Shown in pieces: positions 27,832 through 40,646 of a DNA stretch of 64,000 bases (within the stretch, counting starts at the first letter, position 1; each line of letters opens with the position of its first letter). The translations under genes and the position numbers were made by a program. The notes beneath the pieces are model-generated. The model saw only the letters and a program-made list of their open reading frames with translations. It was not told the origin of the DNA and ran no database searches. The stretch spans positions 124,001 through 188,000 of the forward strand of contig NZ_PYVX01000005.1 of assembly GCF_003056305.1 (NCBI RefSeq). Direction: 5' to 3'. Source of the stretch: Halomonas denitrificans. Lineage in GTDB: Bacteria; Pseudomonadota; Gammaproteobacteria; Pseudomonadales; Halomonadaceae.

Positions 27832-28635
27832 ATGGACTTCTCTTTGATGCTGGTGGTGGCCGTGGCCGTCACCGGAGTGATCTGGCTGCTCGATCTGCTC
27901 TGGTGGCGTCCCGCCCGCCGGCAGCGGCTGGCCACGGTCGAGGCCGGCACCACCGAGGGACTCGGCGAGCAGGCACGGGAACGGGCGATCAAGGAGCCCT
28001 GGCCGGTCGACTACGCCCGCTCCTTCTTCCCGGTGCTGCTGGTGGTGCTGCTGCTCAGGAGCTTTCTGGTCGAGCCGTTCCAGATCCCCTCGGGCTCCAT
28101 GCGCCCGACGCTGGAGATCGGCGACTTCATCCTGGTCAACAAGTTCGCCTACGGCCTGCGGCTGCCGGTGATCAACACCCGCTTCGTCGAGGTCGACGAC
28201 CCCGAGCGGGGCGACGTCATGGTGTTCCGCTTCCCCGACGAGCCTTCGGTGAACTTCATCAAGCGCGTCGTGGGCCTCCCGGGCGACCGGATCCGCTACG
28301 AGGACAAGCAGCTCTTCGTCAATGGCGAGGCGGTGCCCAAGCGGCTGCTCGAGGCCGGGCCCGTCAAGGCGCCCACCGAGCTGCTGCTGGCCGAGCAGCT
28401 GGGCGAGCGTGAGCACCGTATCTACAATAATCCTCGGGACCCCGGTCCCCAGGTGCGCGAGCTCGTGGTGCCCCAAGGCCACTACTTCACCATGGGCGAT
28501 AACCGCGATCACTCCAACGACAGCCGCTACTGGGGCTTCGTGCCGGAGGAGAACATCGTCGGCAAGGCCTTCGCCGTCTGGATGCACTGGGACGGCGGCC
28601 TGCCGAGCTTCACCAGCGTGCGCCGCATCCAGTAG
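27832..28635 (+). CDS. lepB: Signal peptidase I
   Basis: A 267-residue inner-membrane protease that removes signal peptides from exported proteins. Two N-terminal helices (residues 4-24 and ~65-80) precede the catalytic domain. The active-site pair is Ser89 in IPSGSM and Lys144 in [12 protein letters not shown]. The late box [20 protein letters not shown] is also typical. Start ATG 27832. Confidence 0.96.
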   Translation: MDFSLMLVVAVAVTGVIWLLDLLWWRPARRQRLATVEAGTTEGLGEQARERAIKEPWPVDYARSFFPVLLVVLLLRSFLVEPFQIPSGSMRPTLEIGDFILVNKFAYGLRLPVINTRFVEVDDPERGDVMVFRFPDEPSVNFIKRVVGLPGDRIRYEDKQLFVNGEAVPKRLLEAGPVKAPTELLLAEQLGEREHRIYNNPRDPGPQVRELVVPQGHYFTMGDNRDHSNDSRYWGFVPEENIVGKAFAVWMHWDGGLPSFTSVRRIQ

Positions 28636-28643
28636 CCCTGGAC

Positions 28644-28682
28644 GCCCGGCCCGCCGGCCGGGCCCGACCGGATGTCGGGCCC
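28644..28682 (+). other. Two overlapping, mutually exclusive hairpins in front of rnc
   Basis: The first stem is GCCCGGCC/GGCCGGGC (28644-28663). The second is GGGCCCGA/TCGGGCCC (28660-28682). They share bases 28660-28663, so both cannot form fully at once. The position between lepB and rnc suits an RNase III processing site or attenuator. Confidence 0.5.
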
Positions 28683-28727
28683 GGCGTGAGAACACACCCT
28701 TTCGATATCGACGTATTCAGGAGCTCC

Positions 28728-29432
28728 GTGAGCAACTCCCTCAACGCCTTCAGCCGCCGCATCGGTCATGCGTTCGCCGATTCCGGTCTGCTCGAACTGG
28801 CCATGACGCACCGCAGTTACGGCGGTCAGAACAACGAACGCCTCGAGTTTCTCGGTGACTCGATCGTCAACTTCGTCATCGCGGAGGCGCTCTTCCGGCG
28901 CTTTCCCCAGGCGCGGGAAGGGCAGCTGTCACGGCTGCGCGCGCGCCTGGTCAAGGGCAAGACGCTGGCCGAGCTGGCCCGCGAGATGGCCTTCGGCGAG
29001 TGCCTGCGGCTCGGCTCCGGCGAGATGAAGAGCGGGGGACACCGCCGCGACTCGATCCTCGCCGATGCCGTCGAGGCGGTGCTCGGCGCGATCTACCTGG
29101 ATGCCGGCATGGAGACGGCCCGCACCCGCGTGCTCTCCTGGTACGCCGAGCGCCTGGAGGCGATCAGCCTCGAGGATACCCAGAAGGATCCCAAGACCCG
29201 CCTGCAGGAGTTCCTGCAGTCGCGACAGGTGGCCCTGCCGCGCTACGAGGTGACCTCGGTGGAGGGCGAGGCGCACGCCCAGACCTTCACCGTCGAGTGC
29301 CATGTCGAGGTGCTCGACGAGCACACCCGCGGGGTCGGCTCGAGCCGGCGCCACGCCGAGCAGCAGGCCGCCGAACAGGCCCTGTCCCAGCTCGAACCGA
29401 CCAAGTCCCTCGGGACCGGGAGCCCGTCATGA
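28728..29432 (+). CDS. rnc: Ribonuclease III
   Basis: A 234-residue double-strand RNA endonuclease with the signature [20 protein letters not shown], the second catalytic region [15 protein letters not shown], and a C-terminal dsRNA-binding domain ([12 protein letters not shown] onward). GTG 28728 has AGGAG six bases upstream, and the resulting N-terminus is canonical; an upstream in-frame start is less likely. It processes rRNA and some mRNAs. Its stop overlaps the era start (ATGA). Confidence 0.96.
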   Translation: MSNSLNAFSRRIGHAFADSGLLELAMTHRSYGGQNNERLEFLGDSIVNFVIAEALFRRFPQAREGQLSRLRARLVKGKTLAELAREMAFGECLRLGSGEMKSGGHRRDSILADAVEAVLGAIYLDAGMETARTRVLSWYAERLEAISLEDTQKDPKTRLQEFLQSRQVALPRYEVTSVEGEAHAQTFTVECHVEVLDEHTRGVGSSRRHAEQQAAEQALSQLEPTKSLGTGSPS

Positions 29433-30328
29433 CCTCCACCTGCGGTTTCGTGGCCATCGTCGGCCGTCCCAACGTCGGCAAGTCGACGCTGATGAACCGG
29501 ATCCTCGGCCAGAAGATCTCCATCACCTCGCGCCGCCCCCAGACCACGCGGCACCAGGTGATGGGCATCAAGACCGTGGAAGAGGCGCAGTTCATCTACG
29601 TCGATACCCCGGGCATCCACATCCTGGCCAAGGATCGCAACAAGGCGATCAACCGTTTCATGAACCAGGCCGCCGTGCAGGCCTTGCGCGACGTCGACTG
29701 CGTGGTCTTCATCATCGATCGCACCCGCTGGAGCGACGAGGATCAGGTGGTGCTCAAGCGCCTGGAGCACGTCGAGGCGCCGGTGATCCTGGCCGTCAAC
29801 AAGGTCGACCGCCTGCAGGACAAGGCCAGCCTGCTGCCCTGGCTCGAGGAGGTCGGCGCGCGCCGCGACTTCGCCGCCATCGTGCCGATCTCCGCCAAGC
29901 ACGGTACCAACGTGCCCGAGCTCGAGGCAGAGGTCGCCAAGCACCTGCCCGAGAGCGTGCACTTCTTCCCCGAGGACCAGGTCACCGACAAGAGCCAGCG
30001 CTTCCTGGCCGCCGAACTGGTGCGCGAGAAGGTGATGCGCCAGCTCGGCGACGAGCTGCCCTACCAGATGACGGTGGAGATCGAGGAGTTCCGCGACGAG
30101 GGACGGGTGGTGCACATCAGCGCCCTGATCCTGGTCGAGCGGGCCGGTCAGAAGAAGATCCTGATCGGCGAGAAGGGCGACCGCATCAAGAGCATCGGCC
30201 GCGAGGCGCGCCTCGACATGGAGCGCGCCCTGGGCGCCAAGGTGATGCTCAACCTCTGGGTCAAGGTCAAGAGCGGCTGGTCCGACGACGAGCGGGCCCT
30301 GAAGAGCCTGGGCTACGACCTGGACTGA
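29429..30328 (+). CDS. era: GTPase Era
   Basis: A 299-residue GTPase needed for 16S rRNA and 30S maturation. P-loop [17 protein letters not shown], switch region [20 protein letters not shown], and a C-terminal KH domain ([18 protein letters not shown]). Coupled to rnc as in most proteobacteria. Confidence 0.97.
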   Translation: MTSTCGFVAIVGRPNVGKSTLMNRILGQKISITSRRPQTTRHQVMGIKTVEEAQFIYVDTPGIHILAKDRNKAINRFMNQAAVQALRDVDCVVFIIDRTRWSDEDQVVLKRLEHVEAPVILAVNKVDRLQDKASLLPWLEEVGARRDFAAIVPISAKHGTNVPELEAEVAKHLPESVHFFPEDQVTDKSQRFLAAELVREKVMRQLGDELPYQMTVEIEEFRDEGRVVHISALILVERAGQKKILIGEKGDRIKSIGREARLDMERALGAKVMLNLWVKVKSGWSDDERALKSLGYDLD

Positions 30329-30343
30329 TGCCATGACGCCGCG

Positions 30344-31045
30344 ATGACCCCGGAACCGGCCTTCCTGTTGCACAAGCGTCCCTATCGCGAGACCAGCGCC
30401 CTGGTCGAGCTGCTGACCCTCCGGCACGGCCGGGTGCGGGCCGTCGCCCAGGGCGTGCAGCGTCCGGGCAGTCGCGCCCGGGGTCGGCTGCAGCCCTTCG
30501 CCCCGATGCACGTCACCTGGGTCGGGGAGGGCGAGCTCAAGCGCCTGCGGCTGATGGAGGGGCGCGGCAGCGCGGCGCTGCTGGCAGGCGAAGGGCTGCT
30601 GTGCGGGCTCTATGCCAACGAGCTGCTGACCCGGGTGCTGCCGGTGGAGCTGCCCGTCGCCGAGGTCTTCGCCTACTACACCGCCATGCTGGAGGCGCTG
30701 CCGCGCCCCGACGGCCGGGCCGCCTCGCTGCGTCGGCTGGAGGTGGCGGTGCTCGAGTCGCTGGACGCGCTGCCGCGCTTCACCGATCCCGAGGGGGGCG
30801 AGCTCGACCCCCAGGGGCGCTACGACCTGGATCACGCCTCGCGGGCCTTCGTGGCCGCCGAGCGTGGCATCGACGGGCGTACCCTCCGGCTGCTGGCCCG
30901 GGACGGCTGGGACGAGCCGGGGCTCGCCGGGCCGGCCAAGGCGGTGACGCGCCGGGCCCTGGCGCCGCTGCTCGGCTCGCGCCCGCTGCGCTCCCGGGAG
31001 CTGATGGTCCAGCTGGCCGGGCGGCGGCGTGGCGGGGTCGGCTGA
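30344..31045 (+). CDS. recO: DNA repair protein RecO
   Basis: A 233-residue protein of the RecFOR pathway that helps load RecA on gapped DNA. The N-terminal OB-fold begins [21 protein letters not shown]; the helical C-terminal part includes [15 protein letters not shown]. The C-terminal ~50 residues lack the zinc cysteines found in some RecO proteins, as is usual for gammaproteobacteria. It follows era after 15 bases. Confidence 0.92.
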   Translation: MTPEPAFLLHKRPYRETSALVELLTLRHGRVRAVAQGVQRPGSRARGRLQPFAPMHVTWVGEGELKRLRLMEGRGSAALLAGEGLLCGLYANELLTRVLPVELPVAEVFAYYTAMLEALPRPDGRAASLRRLEVAVLESLDALPRFTDPEGGELDPQGRYDLDHASRAFVAAERGIDGRTLRLLARDGWDEPGLAGPAKAVTRRALAPLLGSRPLRSRELMVQLAGRRRGGVG

Positions 31046-31194
31046 GCGCGGCGCGCGCCGCCGAGCCGGCCCGCTTCACTCCACGCGCCCGAGCCGTCAC
31101 ACTTGGCGTCGAAGTCGGCCCGACCACGGCCCCGGCCATCGCCTTCAACCGTCTGATTTCCCCATCGTTCCCCCTTTCAGCCAGGAGAGTCTGC

Positions 31195-32001
31195 ATGCAT
31201 CCCCCGCGCATCCTGCTCGGCGTCAACATCGACCACATCGCCACCCTTCGCCAGGCCCGGGGCACCCGCTACCCCGACCCCGTCCAGGCGGCCCTGCTCG
31301 CCGAGGAGGCGGGCGCCGACGGCATCACCGTGCACCTGCGCGAGGACCGTCGCCACATCCAGGAGCGAGACGTGCGCCTGCTGGCCGAGGTGCTCAACAC
31401 CCGCATGAACCTCGAGATGGCCGTGACCGAGGAGATGCTGCGCCTGGCCGAGGAGCTGCGCCCCGCCCACGTCTGCCTGGTACCGGAGAAGCGCGAGGAG
31501 CTGACCACCGAGGGCGGGCTCGACGTCGCGGGCGGCGCCGAGGAGATCGGCGCGGCCTGTCGGCGCCTGGCGGCGGCGGGCTGCGAGGTATCGCTGTTCA
31601 TCGACCCCGAGCCCGAGCAGATCGCCGCCGCCGCCAGGGCCGGGGCACCGGTGATCGAGCTGCATACCGGCGCCTACGCCGAGGCCACGGGCCAGGCGGC
31701 CCGCGACGAGTACGCGCGGCTCGCCGCTGGCGCCGAGATGGCCGCCGAGCTCGGCCTCACCGTCAATGCCGGCCACGGCCTGCACTACCACAACGTCGAG
31801 GCGATCGCCGCGCTGCCCGGCGTCCATGAGCTCAACATCGGCCACGCGATCATCGCCCGGTCGCTCTTCGTCGGCCTCAAGGAGGCGGTGGCCGAGATGA
31901 AGCGGCTGGCCATCGCCGGCCAGGAAGCCGGCCTGGTGGCGGCGCTCGACGAGCACGATCATGACCATGATCACGCCGACGAGGCAGGCTGCTGCCGATG
32001 A
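31195..32001 (+). CDS. pdxJ: Pyridoxine 5'-phosphate synthase
   Basis: A 268-residue TIM-barrel enzyme that closes the pyridoxine ring in the DXP-dependent vitamin B6 pathway. Motifs: [59 protein letters not shown] precedes ATG 31195. The C-terminus has an unusual tail of alternating Asp and His ending in two cysteines ([17 protein letters not shown]), which looks metal-binding. It overlaps acpS by four bases. Confidence 0.96.
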   Translation: MHPPRILLGVNIDHIATLRQARGTRYPDPVQAALLAEEAGADGITVHLREDRRHIQERDVRLLAEVLNTRMNLEMAVTEEMLRLAEELRPAHVCLVPEKREELTTEGGLDVAGGAEEIGAACRRLAAAGCEVSLFIDPEPEQIAAAARAGAPVIELHTGAYAEATGQAARDEYARLAAGAEMAAELGLTVNAGHGLHYHNVEAIAALPGVHELNIGHAIIARSLFVGLKEAVAEMKRLAIAGQEAGLVAALDEHDHDHDHADEAGCCR

Positions 32002-32314
32002 TCATCGGCATCGGCACCGATATCGCCCGGGTGGCCCGCTTCGAGCGGGCCATGGCGCGTCACGGCGAGCGCTTCGCCGAGCGCCTGCTCGGCGAGCTCG
32101 AGCGGGAGCGCCTACGCGACCACGGCCTGCCGGCGGCCTTCCTGGCCAAGCGCTTCGCCGCCAAGGAGGCCTTCGTCAAGGCGCTCGGCACGGGGCTGCG
32201 CCGTGGCATGCGCTGGACCGAGATCCAGGTGGTCAACGACGCCCTGGGGCGCCCCTCGCTGGTGCTCTCCGGCAGGGCCCAGGCGCTGGCCGAGGCGGCC
32301 GGCGTGCGTGCCCT

Positions 32315-35041
<2,727 letters not shown>

Positions 35042-35121
35042 GGCGGGCTTTTCGGGCGGTGGATCGGCCCCCAGTATGCCACAGCGGGGGTGGACGCCTG
35101 TCCAGCATGGGGTGGCACGGA

Positions 35122-35127
35122 TATAAT
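35122..35127 (+). promoter_or_regulatory. -10 element TATAAT of the cysM promoter
   Basis: A perfect TATAAT 31 bases before cysM. A weak -35 (TGTCCA, 35099-35104) sits at 17-base spacing. It lies in the divergent region between gacS and cysM. Confidence 0.55.
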
Positions 35128-35158
35128 GCCGAAAAGACGAGATCATCAGGAAGGTTAC

Positions 35159-36055
35159 ATGCATTTCCCCACCCTCGAGGAGACCGTCGGCCATACGCCG
35201 CTGGTCCGTCTCAAGCGCATCACCGCCGGGCGCGGCAACACCCTGCTGGCCAAGCTGGAGGGCAACAACCCCGCCGGATCGGTCAAGGATCGCCCGGCGC
35301 TCTCCATGATCCAGCAGGCCGAGGCGCGGGGCGAGATCGTCTCCGGCGACACCCTGATCGAGGCGACCTCCGGCAACACCGGCATCGCCCTGGCGATGGC
35401 CGCCGCCATCATGGGCTATCGCCTGGTGCTGATCATGCCCGAGAACGCCTCCGCCGAGCGCAAGCAGGCCATGGCCGCCTACGGGGCCGAGCTGATCGAG
35501 GTGAGCGAGAAGGGGGGCATGGAGGAGGCCCGCGACCTGGCCGAGACCATGGTCGCCCGCGGCGAGGGCAAGCCGCTGAACCAGTTCGCCAACCCCGACA
35601 ACCCCCTGGCCCACTACCGCACCACCGGGCCGGAGCTGTGGGAGCAGACCGGCGGCACCATCACCCACTTCGTCTGCTCCATGGGCACCACCGGCACCAT
35701 CATGGGCGTGTCGCGCTACCTCAAGGAGCGCAACCCCGAGGTGCAGATCATCGGCCTGCAGCCCGAGGACGGGGCCAGCATCGCCGGCATCCGCCGCTGG
35801 CCGCCGGAGTACCTGCCGAGCATCTTCGACGCCAGCCGCGTTGACCGGGTGCTGGACATCGGCCAGCGCGAGGCCGAGGAGCACATGCGGCGCCTGGCCC
35901 GGGAAGAGGGCATCCTGGCCGGGGTCTCCTCCGGCGGCGCGCTCGCCGGCGCGCTGCGCATCGCCGCCGAGGTGGAGAATGCGGTGATCGCCTTCATCGT
36001 CTGCGACCGCGGCGACCGCTACCTGTCCACCGGCCTCTTCGCCCCGGAGCGCTGA
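35159..36055 (+). CDS. cysM: Cysteine synthase B (O-acetylserine sulfhydrylase)
   Basis: A 298-residue PLP enzyme that makes cysteine from O-acetylserine. The PLP lysine is in NPAGSVKDRPAL; the phosphate-binding loop is TSGNTGIALA and the C-terminal GVSSGGALAGALR. The sequence is closer to CysM than to CysK (VCDRGDRYLSTGLF ending). AGGAAGG precedes ATG 35159. CysM also accepts thiosulfate in other bacteria. Confidence 0.94.
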   Translation: MHFPTLEETVGHTPLVRLKRITAGRGNTLLAKLEGNNPAGSVKDRPALSMIQQAEARGEIVSGDTLIEATSGNTGIALAMAAAIMGYRLVLIMPENASAERKQAMAAYGAELIEVSEKGGMEEARDLAETMVARGEGKPLNQFANPDNPLAHYRTTGPELWEQTGGTITHFVCSMGTTGTIMGVSRYLKERNPEVQIIGLQPEDGASIAGIRRWPPEYLPSIFDASRVDRVLDIGQREAEEHMRRLAREEGILAGVSSGGALAGALRIAAEVENAVIAFIVCDRGDRYLSTGLFAPER

Positions 36056-36056
36056 G

Positions 36057-37499
36057 ATGGCCATGCTGGGCAAGCGTCGACCGAAACGGGCTGCGTCGGG
36101 CGTCTCGGGGCTGCAGGGGCGAAAGGCCGATGACCGCCAGGCGCCCGCCGCCGCCCGGGAGCAGGAACCCGACCTGCTGACGATCCAGGGCCTGGCCCAC
36201 GACGGGCGAGGCGTGGCCCGCACCGACCAGGGCAAGACGGTGTTCGTCGAGGGGGCGCTGCCGGGCGAGCGGGTGAGGGTGGCCGTGCACCGCACCCGCA
36301 AGCGCTTCGACGAGGCGCACGTGCGGGAGCTCGTGACCCCCTCGGACGAGCGCGCGGCGCCGCCCTGTCCCCACTTCGCTCGCTGCGGCGGCTGCGACCT
36401 TCAGCACCTCGCCCTGCCGGCCCAGCGCCGCCACAAGCAGGCGGTGCTCACGGAGCTGCTGGGGCGCCAGGGCATCGCGCTGGATAACGCGCCCGAGCTG
36501 CTGGCCGGGACGGGCGAGGACTATCGCCGGCGTGCCCGCCTGGGCGTCAAGGTCGATGCCGACGGCGGGGTGCACCTCGGCTTTCGCGCCCGCCACACCC
36601 ATCGCCTCGTCGACATCGAGACCTGCAGCGTGCTGGTGCCGGCCCTGGAGGCGCTGCTCGCTCCCCTGCACCGGCAGCTCGCGGAGCTCGAGGCGCCGCG
36701 CCAGGTCGGGCACCTCGAGCTTCTCGAGAGCGACCGCGGCGTGGTGCTGCTGGTGCGCCAGCTGCGCGACCATGCGGCCGACACCCGGCGCTGGCAGGCC
36801 TTCGCCGCGGCCCAGGGCGTGCACCTCGCCCGCTGGCTGGGCCGCGAGGCGCCGAGCCTCGAATGGCTGACGCCCATGCCGGCGCTCGCCTGCCACGTGC
36901 CGGGGCCGGCCGGCGAGATGGCGCTTCGCGTCGAACCCGGTGACTTCCTCCAGGCCAACGCCGAGGTCAATCGCCTGATGGTCGGCGCCGCGCTCGCCTG
37001 GCTCTCGCCGCATCTCGGCGAGGCCCGGCTGCTCGACCTCTTCGCCGGGATCGGCAACTTCAGCCTGCCGCTGGCCGCCGCCGGCGCCCGGGTCACCACC
37101 GCGGAGGGCAGCCCGGCGATGGTCGAGCGCCTGGCCGGCAATGCCACGGCCAACGGCCTGGCGATCGACGCGCATCAGGCCGACCTCGGCGATCCGGCGG
37201 CGGTGCGCGCGCTGCTCGCCGCGGCGCGGCCCGAGGTGGTGGTGCTGGATCCCCCCCGGGAGGGCGCCGAGGCGGCGAGCCAGGCGCTGGTGGCGCATCC
37301 GGTGGCGCACCTGCTGTATGTCTCCTGCGACCCGGCGACGCTCGCCCGGGATGCGGCACACCTCGTGCAGGGCGGATACCGGATCGTGCGCGCGGCGGTC
37401 GCCGACATGTTCGTGCACACCTCCCATCTGGAATCCATGCTGATGTTCGAGTTCACGGGCTCGACTCGCGACCCCCAAGGAGCGCCGAGCGATGGTTAA
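36057..37499 (+). CDS. rlmD: 23S rRNA (uracil-1939-C5)-methyltransferase RlmD
   Basis: A 480-residue SAM-dependent methyltransferase. A TRAM domain (residues ~38-95) is followed by Fe-S cysteines 104, 110 and 113 (CPHFARCGGCD) plus one in IETCSVLV. The methyltransferase core has LLDLFAGIGNFSLPLA, VVVLDPPREGAE and the catalytic cysteine in LLYVSCDPATLARD. The N-terminal 35 residues are a basic, poorly conserved extension. It is two bases after cysM and overlaps relA by eight bases. Confidence 0.95.
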   Translation: MAMLGKRRPKRAASGVSGLQGRKADDRQAPAAAREQEPDLLTIQGLAHDGRGVARTDQGKTVFVEGALPGERVRVAVHRTRKRFDEAHVRELVTPSDERAAPPCPHFARCGGCDLQHLALPAQRRHKQAVLTELLGRQGIALDNAPELLAGTGEDYRRRARLGVKVDADGGVHLGFRARHTHRLVDIETCSVLVPALEALLAPLHRQLAELEAPRQVGHLELLESDRGVVLLVRQLRDHAADTRRWQAFAAAQGVHLARWLGREAPSLEWLTPMPALACHVPGPAGEMALRVEPGDFLQANAEVNRLMVGAALAWLSPHLGEARLLDLFAGIGNFSLPLAAAGARVTTAEGSPAMVERLAGNATANGLAIDAHQADLGDPAAVRALLAAARPEVVVLDPPREGAEAASQALVAHPVAHLLYVSCDPATLARDAAHLVQGGYRIVRAAVADMFVHTSHLESMLMFEFTGSTRDPQGAPSDG

Positions 37500-39774
37500 A
37501 GTGCGTGAGGACCAGCCGTTGACCCGGGACGGCGCGGTCGATGTCGACCTGTGGCTGACGCGCCTGCAGGACGACGTGAAGCTGCGCGACGTCGCCGAGA
37601 TGGAGCAGGCCTGCCGGCTCGCCCAGCACCTGGAGCAGGTCTCGGGGCGCCCCCACAAGACCTGGCTCGTGGATGGCTCGAGCTTTCGCATGGGGCTCGA
37701 GATGGCCGATATCCTCGGCGAGCTCAAGCTCGACCAGCCGGCGCTGGAGGCCGCGGTGCTCTATCGGGCGGTGCGCGAGGGGCTGATCGGCCTCGCCGAG
37801 GTCGAGAAGCGCTTCGGCCGCGAGGTGGCCGGGCTGATCGACGGCGTGCTGCAGATGGCCGCCATCAGTACCTTCCAGGCGCCCAGCCAGGGCCTGACCC
37901 AGCACGACCAGCAGGACAACCTGCGCAAGATGCTGGTCAACCTGATCGACGACGTGCGGGTCGCCCTGATCAAGATCGCCGAGCGCACGTGCGCGCTGCG
38001 TCAGGTGCGCGACGCCCCCCGCGAAAAGCGCCTGCAGGTGGCCCGCGAGGTGTTCGACATCTATGCCCCGCTGGCCCACCGGCTGGGCATCGGCCACCTC
38101 AAGTGGGAGCTCGAGGATCTCTCCTTTCGCTACCTGCACGAGGAGGACTACAAGGCCATCGCCCGGCAGCTGGCCGAGCGGCGCCAGGACCGCGACCGCT
38201 ATATCAGCGAGGTGGTGGAGACCCTCAAGTCGCTGATGTCGGCCCAGGGCATCCGCCGCTATCAGGTCGACGGCCGCGCCAAGCACATCTATTCGATCTG
38301 GCGGAAGATGAAGCGCAAGCGCATCGACTTCTCCCAGGTCCACGACATCCGCGCGGTGCGCATCCTGGTGCCCGAGGTGAGCGACTGCTACACGGTGCTG
38401 GGCATCGTCCACTCGCGCTGGCACCACGTGCCCAACGAGTTTGACGACTACATCGCCAACCCCAAGAAGAACGGCTATCAGTCGCTGCACACCGCGGTGT
38501 TCGGCCCGGAGAGCAAGGTGCTGGAGATCCAGATCCGCACCTTCGCCATGCACGAGGAGGCCGAGCTCGGGGTCTGCGCCCACTGGCGCTACAAGGGGCA
38601 CGACACCAGCGCCCGCAGCGCCAGCTACGAGGAGAAGATCGCCTGGCTGCGCCAGGTGCTTGAGTGGCACGAGGAGGTCGGCGACTTCGGCGACCTGCGC
38701 GAGGGGCTGACCAGCGACGTCGCACCGGACCGCATCTACGTCTTCACCCCCGATGGCCACGTCATCGACCTGCCGCGGGTGGCCACGCCCATCGACTTCG
38801 CCTACCGGGTGCACACCGAGGTGGGGCATCGCTGTCGCGGCGCCAAGGTCGACGGGCGCATCGTGCCGCTCACCTACCGCCTCAAGACCGGCCAGCAGGT
38901 GGAGATCCTCACCGCCAGCAAGAGCGGGCCGAGCCGCGACTGGCTCAACCCCAGCCTCGGCTACGTGCGCACCTCCCGGGCCCGCGCCAAGATCCAGGCC
39001 TGGTTCAAGCTGCAGGCGCGCGACCGCAACCTCGAGGAGGGCCGGGCGCTGTTCGAGCGCGAGATGAAGCGGCTCGACGTCGAGGGCATGGACCTCACCC
39101 GCCTGGCCAACAAGGTCAACTACCCGACCCCGGAGGACATGTATGCCGCCCTGGGGGCCGGCGACCTGCGCATCGGCCAGGTGCTGCACCAGGCCCAGCA
39201 GCTGTTCGGCGAGAGCGACGACCAGGAGCAGCTCGACCGCCTGCTGGCCAAGCCGCGCAAGGCCGGCGCCAAGGGAAGCGGCGGCGACATCACCGTGCTC
39301 GGCGTGGGCAACCTGAAGACCAGCATGGCCAACTGCTGCCATCCGGTGCCCGGCGAGGCCATCGTCGGCTTCATCACCCAGGGGCGCGGCGTCACCGTGC
39401 ACCGACAGGACTGCCCCAATATCCTCCAGTTGCGTATCGATGAGCCGCAACGCATCATCGAGGTGGAGTGGGGGGAGCGCGCCCGCACCCAGTACCCCGT
39501 GGACATCGAGATCCAGGCCTGGGACCGCTCGGGGCTCTTGCGCGACGTCACCGGCGTGCTCGGCAACGACCGCGTCAACGTGCTCTCCGTCAACACTCTC
39601 ACCGATACCGACGACGGCATCGCCCGCATGTCCATCACCGTCGAGGTCGACGGCCTGGAGACCCTGGGGCGGCTCTTCTCGCGCATCCAGCAGCTGCCCA
39701 ATGTCATCGAGGTGCGGCGTCTGCGCGACGGCGGCAAGAAGGGCAGGGGCAAGGGCAAGAGGAAGGCCACATGA
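37492..39774 (+). CDS. relA: (p)ppGpp synthetase RelA
   Basis: A 760-residue stringent-response enzyme that makes (p)ppGpp on ribosomes during amino acid starvation. The N-terminal hydrolase region has lost the His-Asp pair (LYRAVREG instead), so hydrolysis should be absent. The synthetase domain carries the E-x-D-D motif of monofunctional RelA (EFDD, residues 316-319), NGYQSLHTAV and EIQIRT. TGS (RIYVFTPDGHVIDLP), zinc-finger-like (NCCHPVPGEAIVGF) and ACT domains follow. A basic C-terminal tail (KKGRGKGKRKAT) is added. It overlaps rlmD and mazG. Confidence 0.96.
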   Translation: MVKVREDQPLTRDGAVDVDLWLTRLQDDVKLRDVAEMEQACRLAQHLEQVSGRPHKTWLVDGSSFRMGLEMADILGELKLDQPALEAAVLYRAVREGLIGLAEVEKRFGREVAGLIDGVLQMAAISTFQAPSQGLTQHDQQDNLRKMLVNLIDDVRVALIKIAERTCALRQVRDAPREKRLQVAREVFDIYAPLAHRLGIGHLKWELEDLSFRYLHEEDYKAIARQLAERRQDRDRYISEVVETLKSLMSAQGIRRYQVDGRAKHIYSIWRKMKRKRIDFSQVHDIRAVRILVPEVSDCYTVLGIVHSRWHHVPNEFDDYIANPKKNGYQSLHTAVFGPESKVLEIQIRTFAMHEEAELGVCAHWRYKGHDTSARSASYEEKIAWLRQVLEWHEEVGDFGDLREGLTSDVAPDRIYVFTPDGHVIDLPRVATPIDFAYRVHTEVGHRCRGAKVDGRIVPLTYRLKTGQQVEILTASKSGPSRDWLNPSLGYVRTSRARAKIQAWFKLQARDRNLEEGRALFEREMKRLDVEGMDLTRLANKVNYPTPEDMYAALGAGDLRIGQVLHQAQQLFGESDDQEQLDRLLAKPRKAGAKGSGGDITVLGVGNLKTSMANCCHPVPGEAIVGFITQGRGVTVHRQDCPNILQLRIDEPQRIIEVEWGERARTQYPVDIEIQAWDRSGLLRDVTGVLGNDRVNVLSVNTLTDTDDGIARMSITVEVDGLETLGRLFSRIQQLPNVIEVRRLRDGGKKGRGKGKRKAT

Positions 39775-40646
39775 GCGACACCCGCCACGACCTGCATCAC
39801 CTGCTGGAGCTGATGGCCGTGCTGCGCGACCCCGAGCAGGGCTGCCCCTGGGACGTCCAGCAGGACTGGGACTCCATCGTGCCCCACACCCTCGAGGAGG
39901 CCTACGAGGTCGCCGACGCCATCGAGCGGCGCGCCTTCGACGAGCTGCCCGGCGAGCTCGGCGACCTGCTCTTCCAGGTGGTCTACTACAGCCAGTTCGC
40001 GGCCGAGGAGGGGCGCTTCGACTTCCACGACGTCATCGACACCCTCACCGCCAAGATGCTGCATCGTCATCCCCACGTCTTCCCCGACGGCACCCTCGCC
40101 TCGCGCCGCGAGGGCGCGAGCGCCGCCGAGGTCGAGACCCGGCAGGTGCACTCGCGCTGGGAGTCGCTGAAGGCCGAGGAGCGCGCGGAGCGGGCGCAAG
40201 ACGCGCCCGAGCCCGCGTCGGTGCTCGACGACGTGCCGCGGACCCTGCCGGCGCTCTCGCGGGCCGCCAAGCTCTCCAAGCGGGCGGCGCGGGTCGGTTT
40301 CGACTGGCCCGATGCCCGCGGCGTGCTGGCCAAGATCCGCGAGGAGCTCGACGAGGTCGAGCAGGCGCTGGCCGAGGGAGACCGCGACCACGCCACCGAG
40401 GAGGTGGGGGACCTGCTGTTCGCCGTGACCAACCTGGCGCGCACCCTCAAGGCCGATCCCGAGCAGTGCCTGCGCCACACCAACGCCAAGTTCGAGCGAC
40501 GCTTTCGCCACGTCGAGGCGGCGCTGGCCGCCGAGGACGTGCCGCTGCCCGAGGCGGGGCTCGCGGCGATGGAGCGGCACTGGCAGGCGGCCAAGCGACA
40601 CGACGTCCCCCTCAAGGAATCGCCGCAAGGAGAGACCCGGCCATGA
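39771..40646 (+). CDS. mazG: Nucleoside triphosphate pyrophosphohydrolase MazG
   Basis: A 291-residue enzyme with two MazG domains. Metal-binding motifs are HTLEEAYEVADAIE...ELGDLLFQ in the first domain and KIREELDEVEQAL...EEVGDLLFAVTNLAR in the second. It hydrolyses NTPs to NMPs and, in E. coli, lowers ppGpp effects. Coupling to relA by ATGA supports that link. The opening CPWDVQQDWDSIVPHTLEEAYE is canonical when split at the ribosome-proximal start 39771. Confidence 0.95.
   Translation: MSDTRHDLHHLLELMAVLRDPEQGCPWDVQQDWDSIVPHTLEEAYEVADAIERRAFDELPGELGDLLFQVVYYSQFAAEEGRFDFHDVIDTLTAKMLHRHPHVFPDGTLASRREGASAAEVETRQVHSRWESLKAEERAERAQDAPEPASVLDDVPRTLPALSRAAKLSKRAARVGFDWPDARGVLAKIREELDEVEQALAEGDRDHATEEVGDLLFAVTNLARTLKADPEQCLRHTNAKFERRFRHVEAALAAEDVPLPEAGLAAMERHWQAAKRHDVPLKESPQGETRP

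Noticed and set aside
35042..36301. Upstream extension of gacS across cysM
   Set aside because: The extension has no recognisable domain and covers the cysM coding region; ATG 35041 gives a normal first membrane helix.
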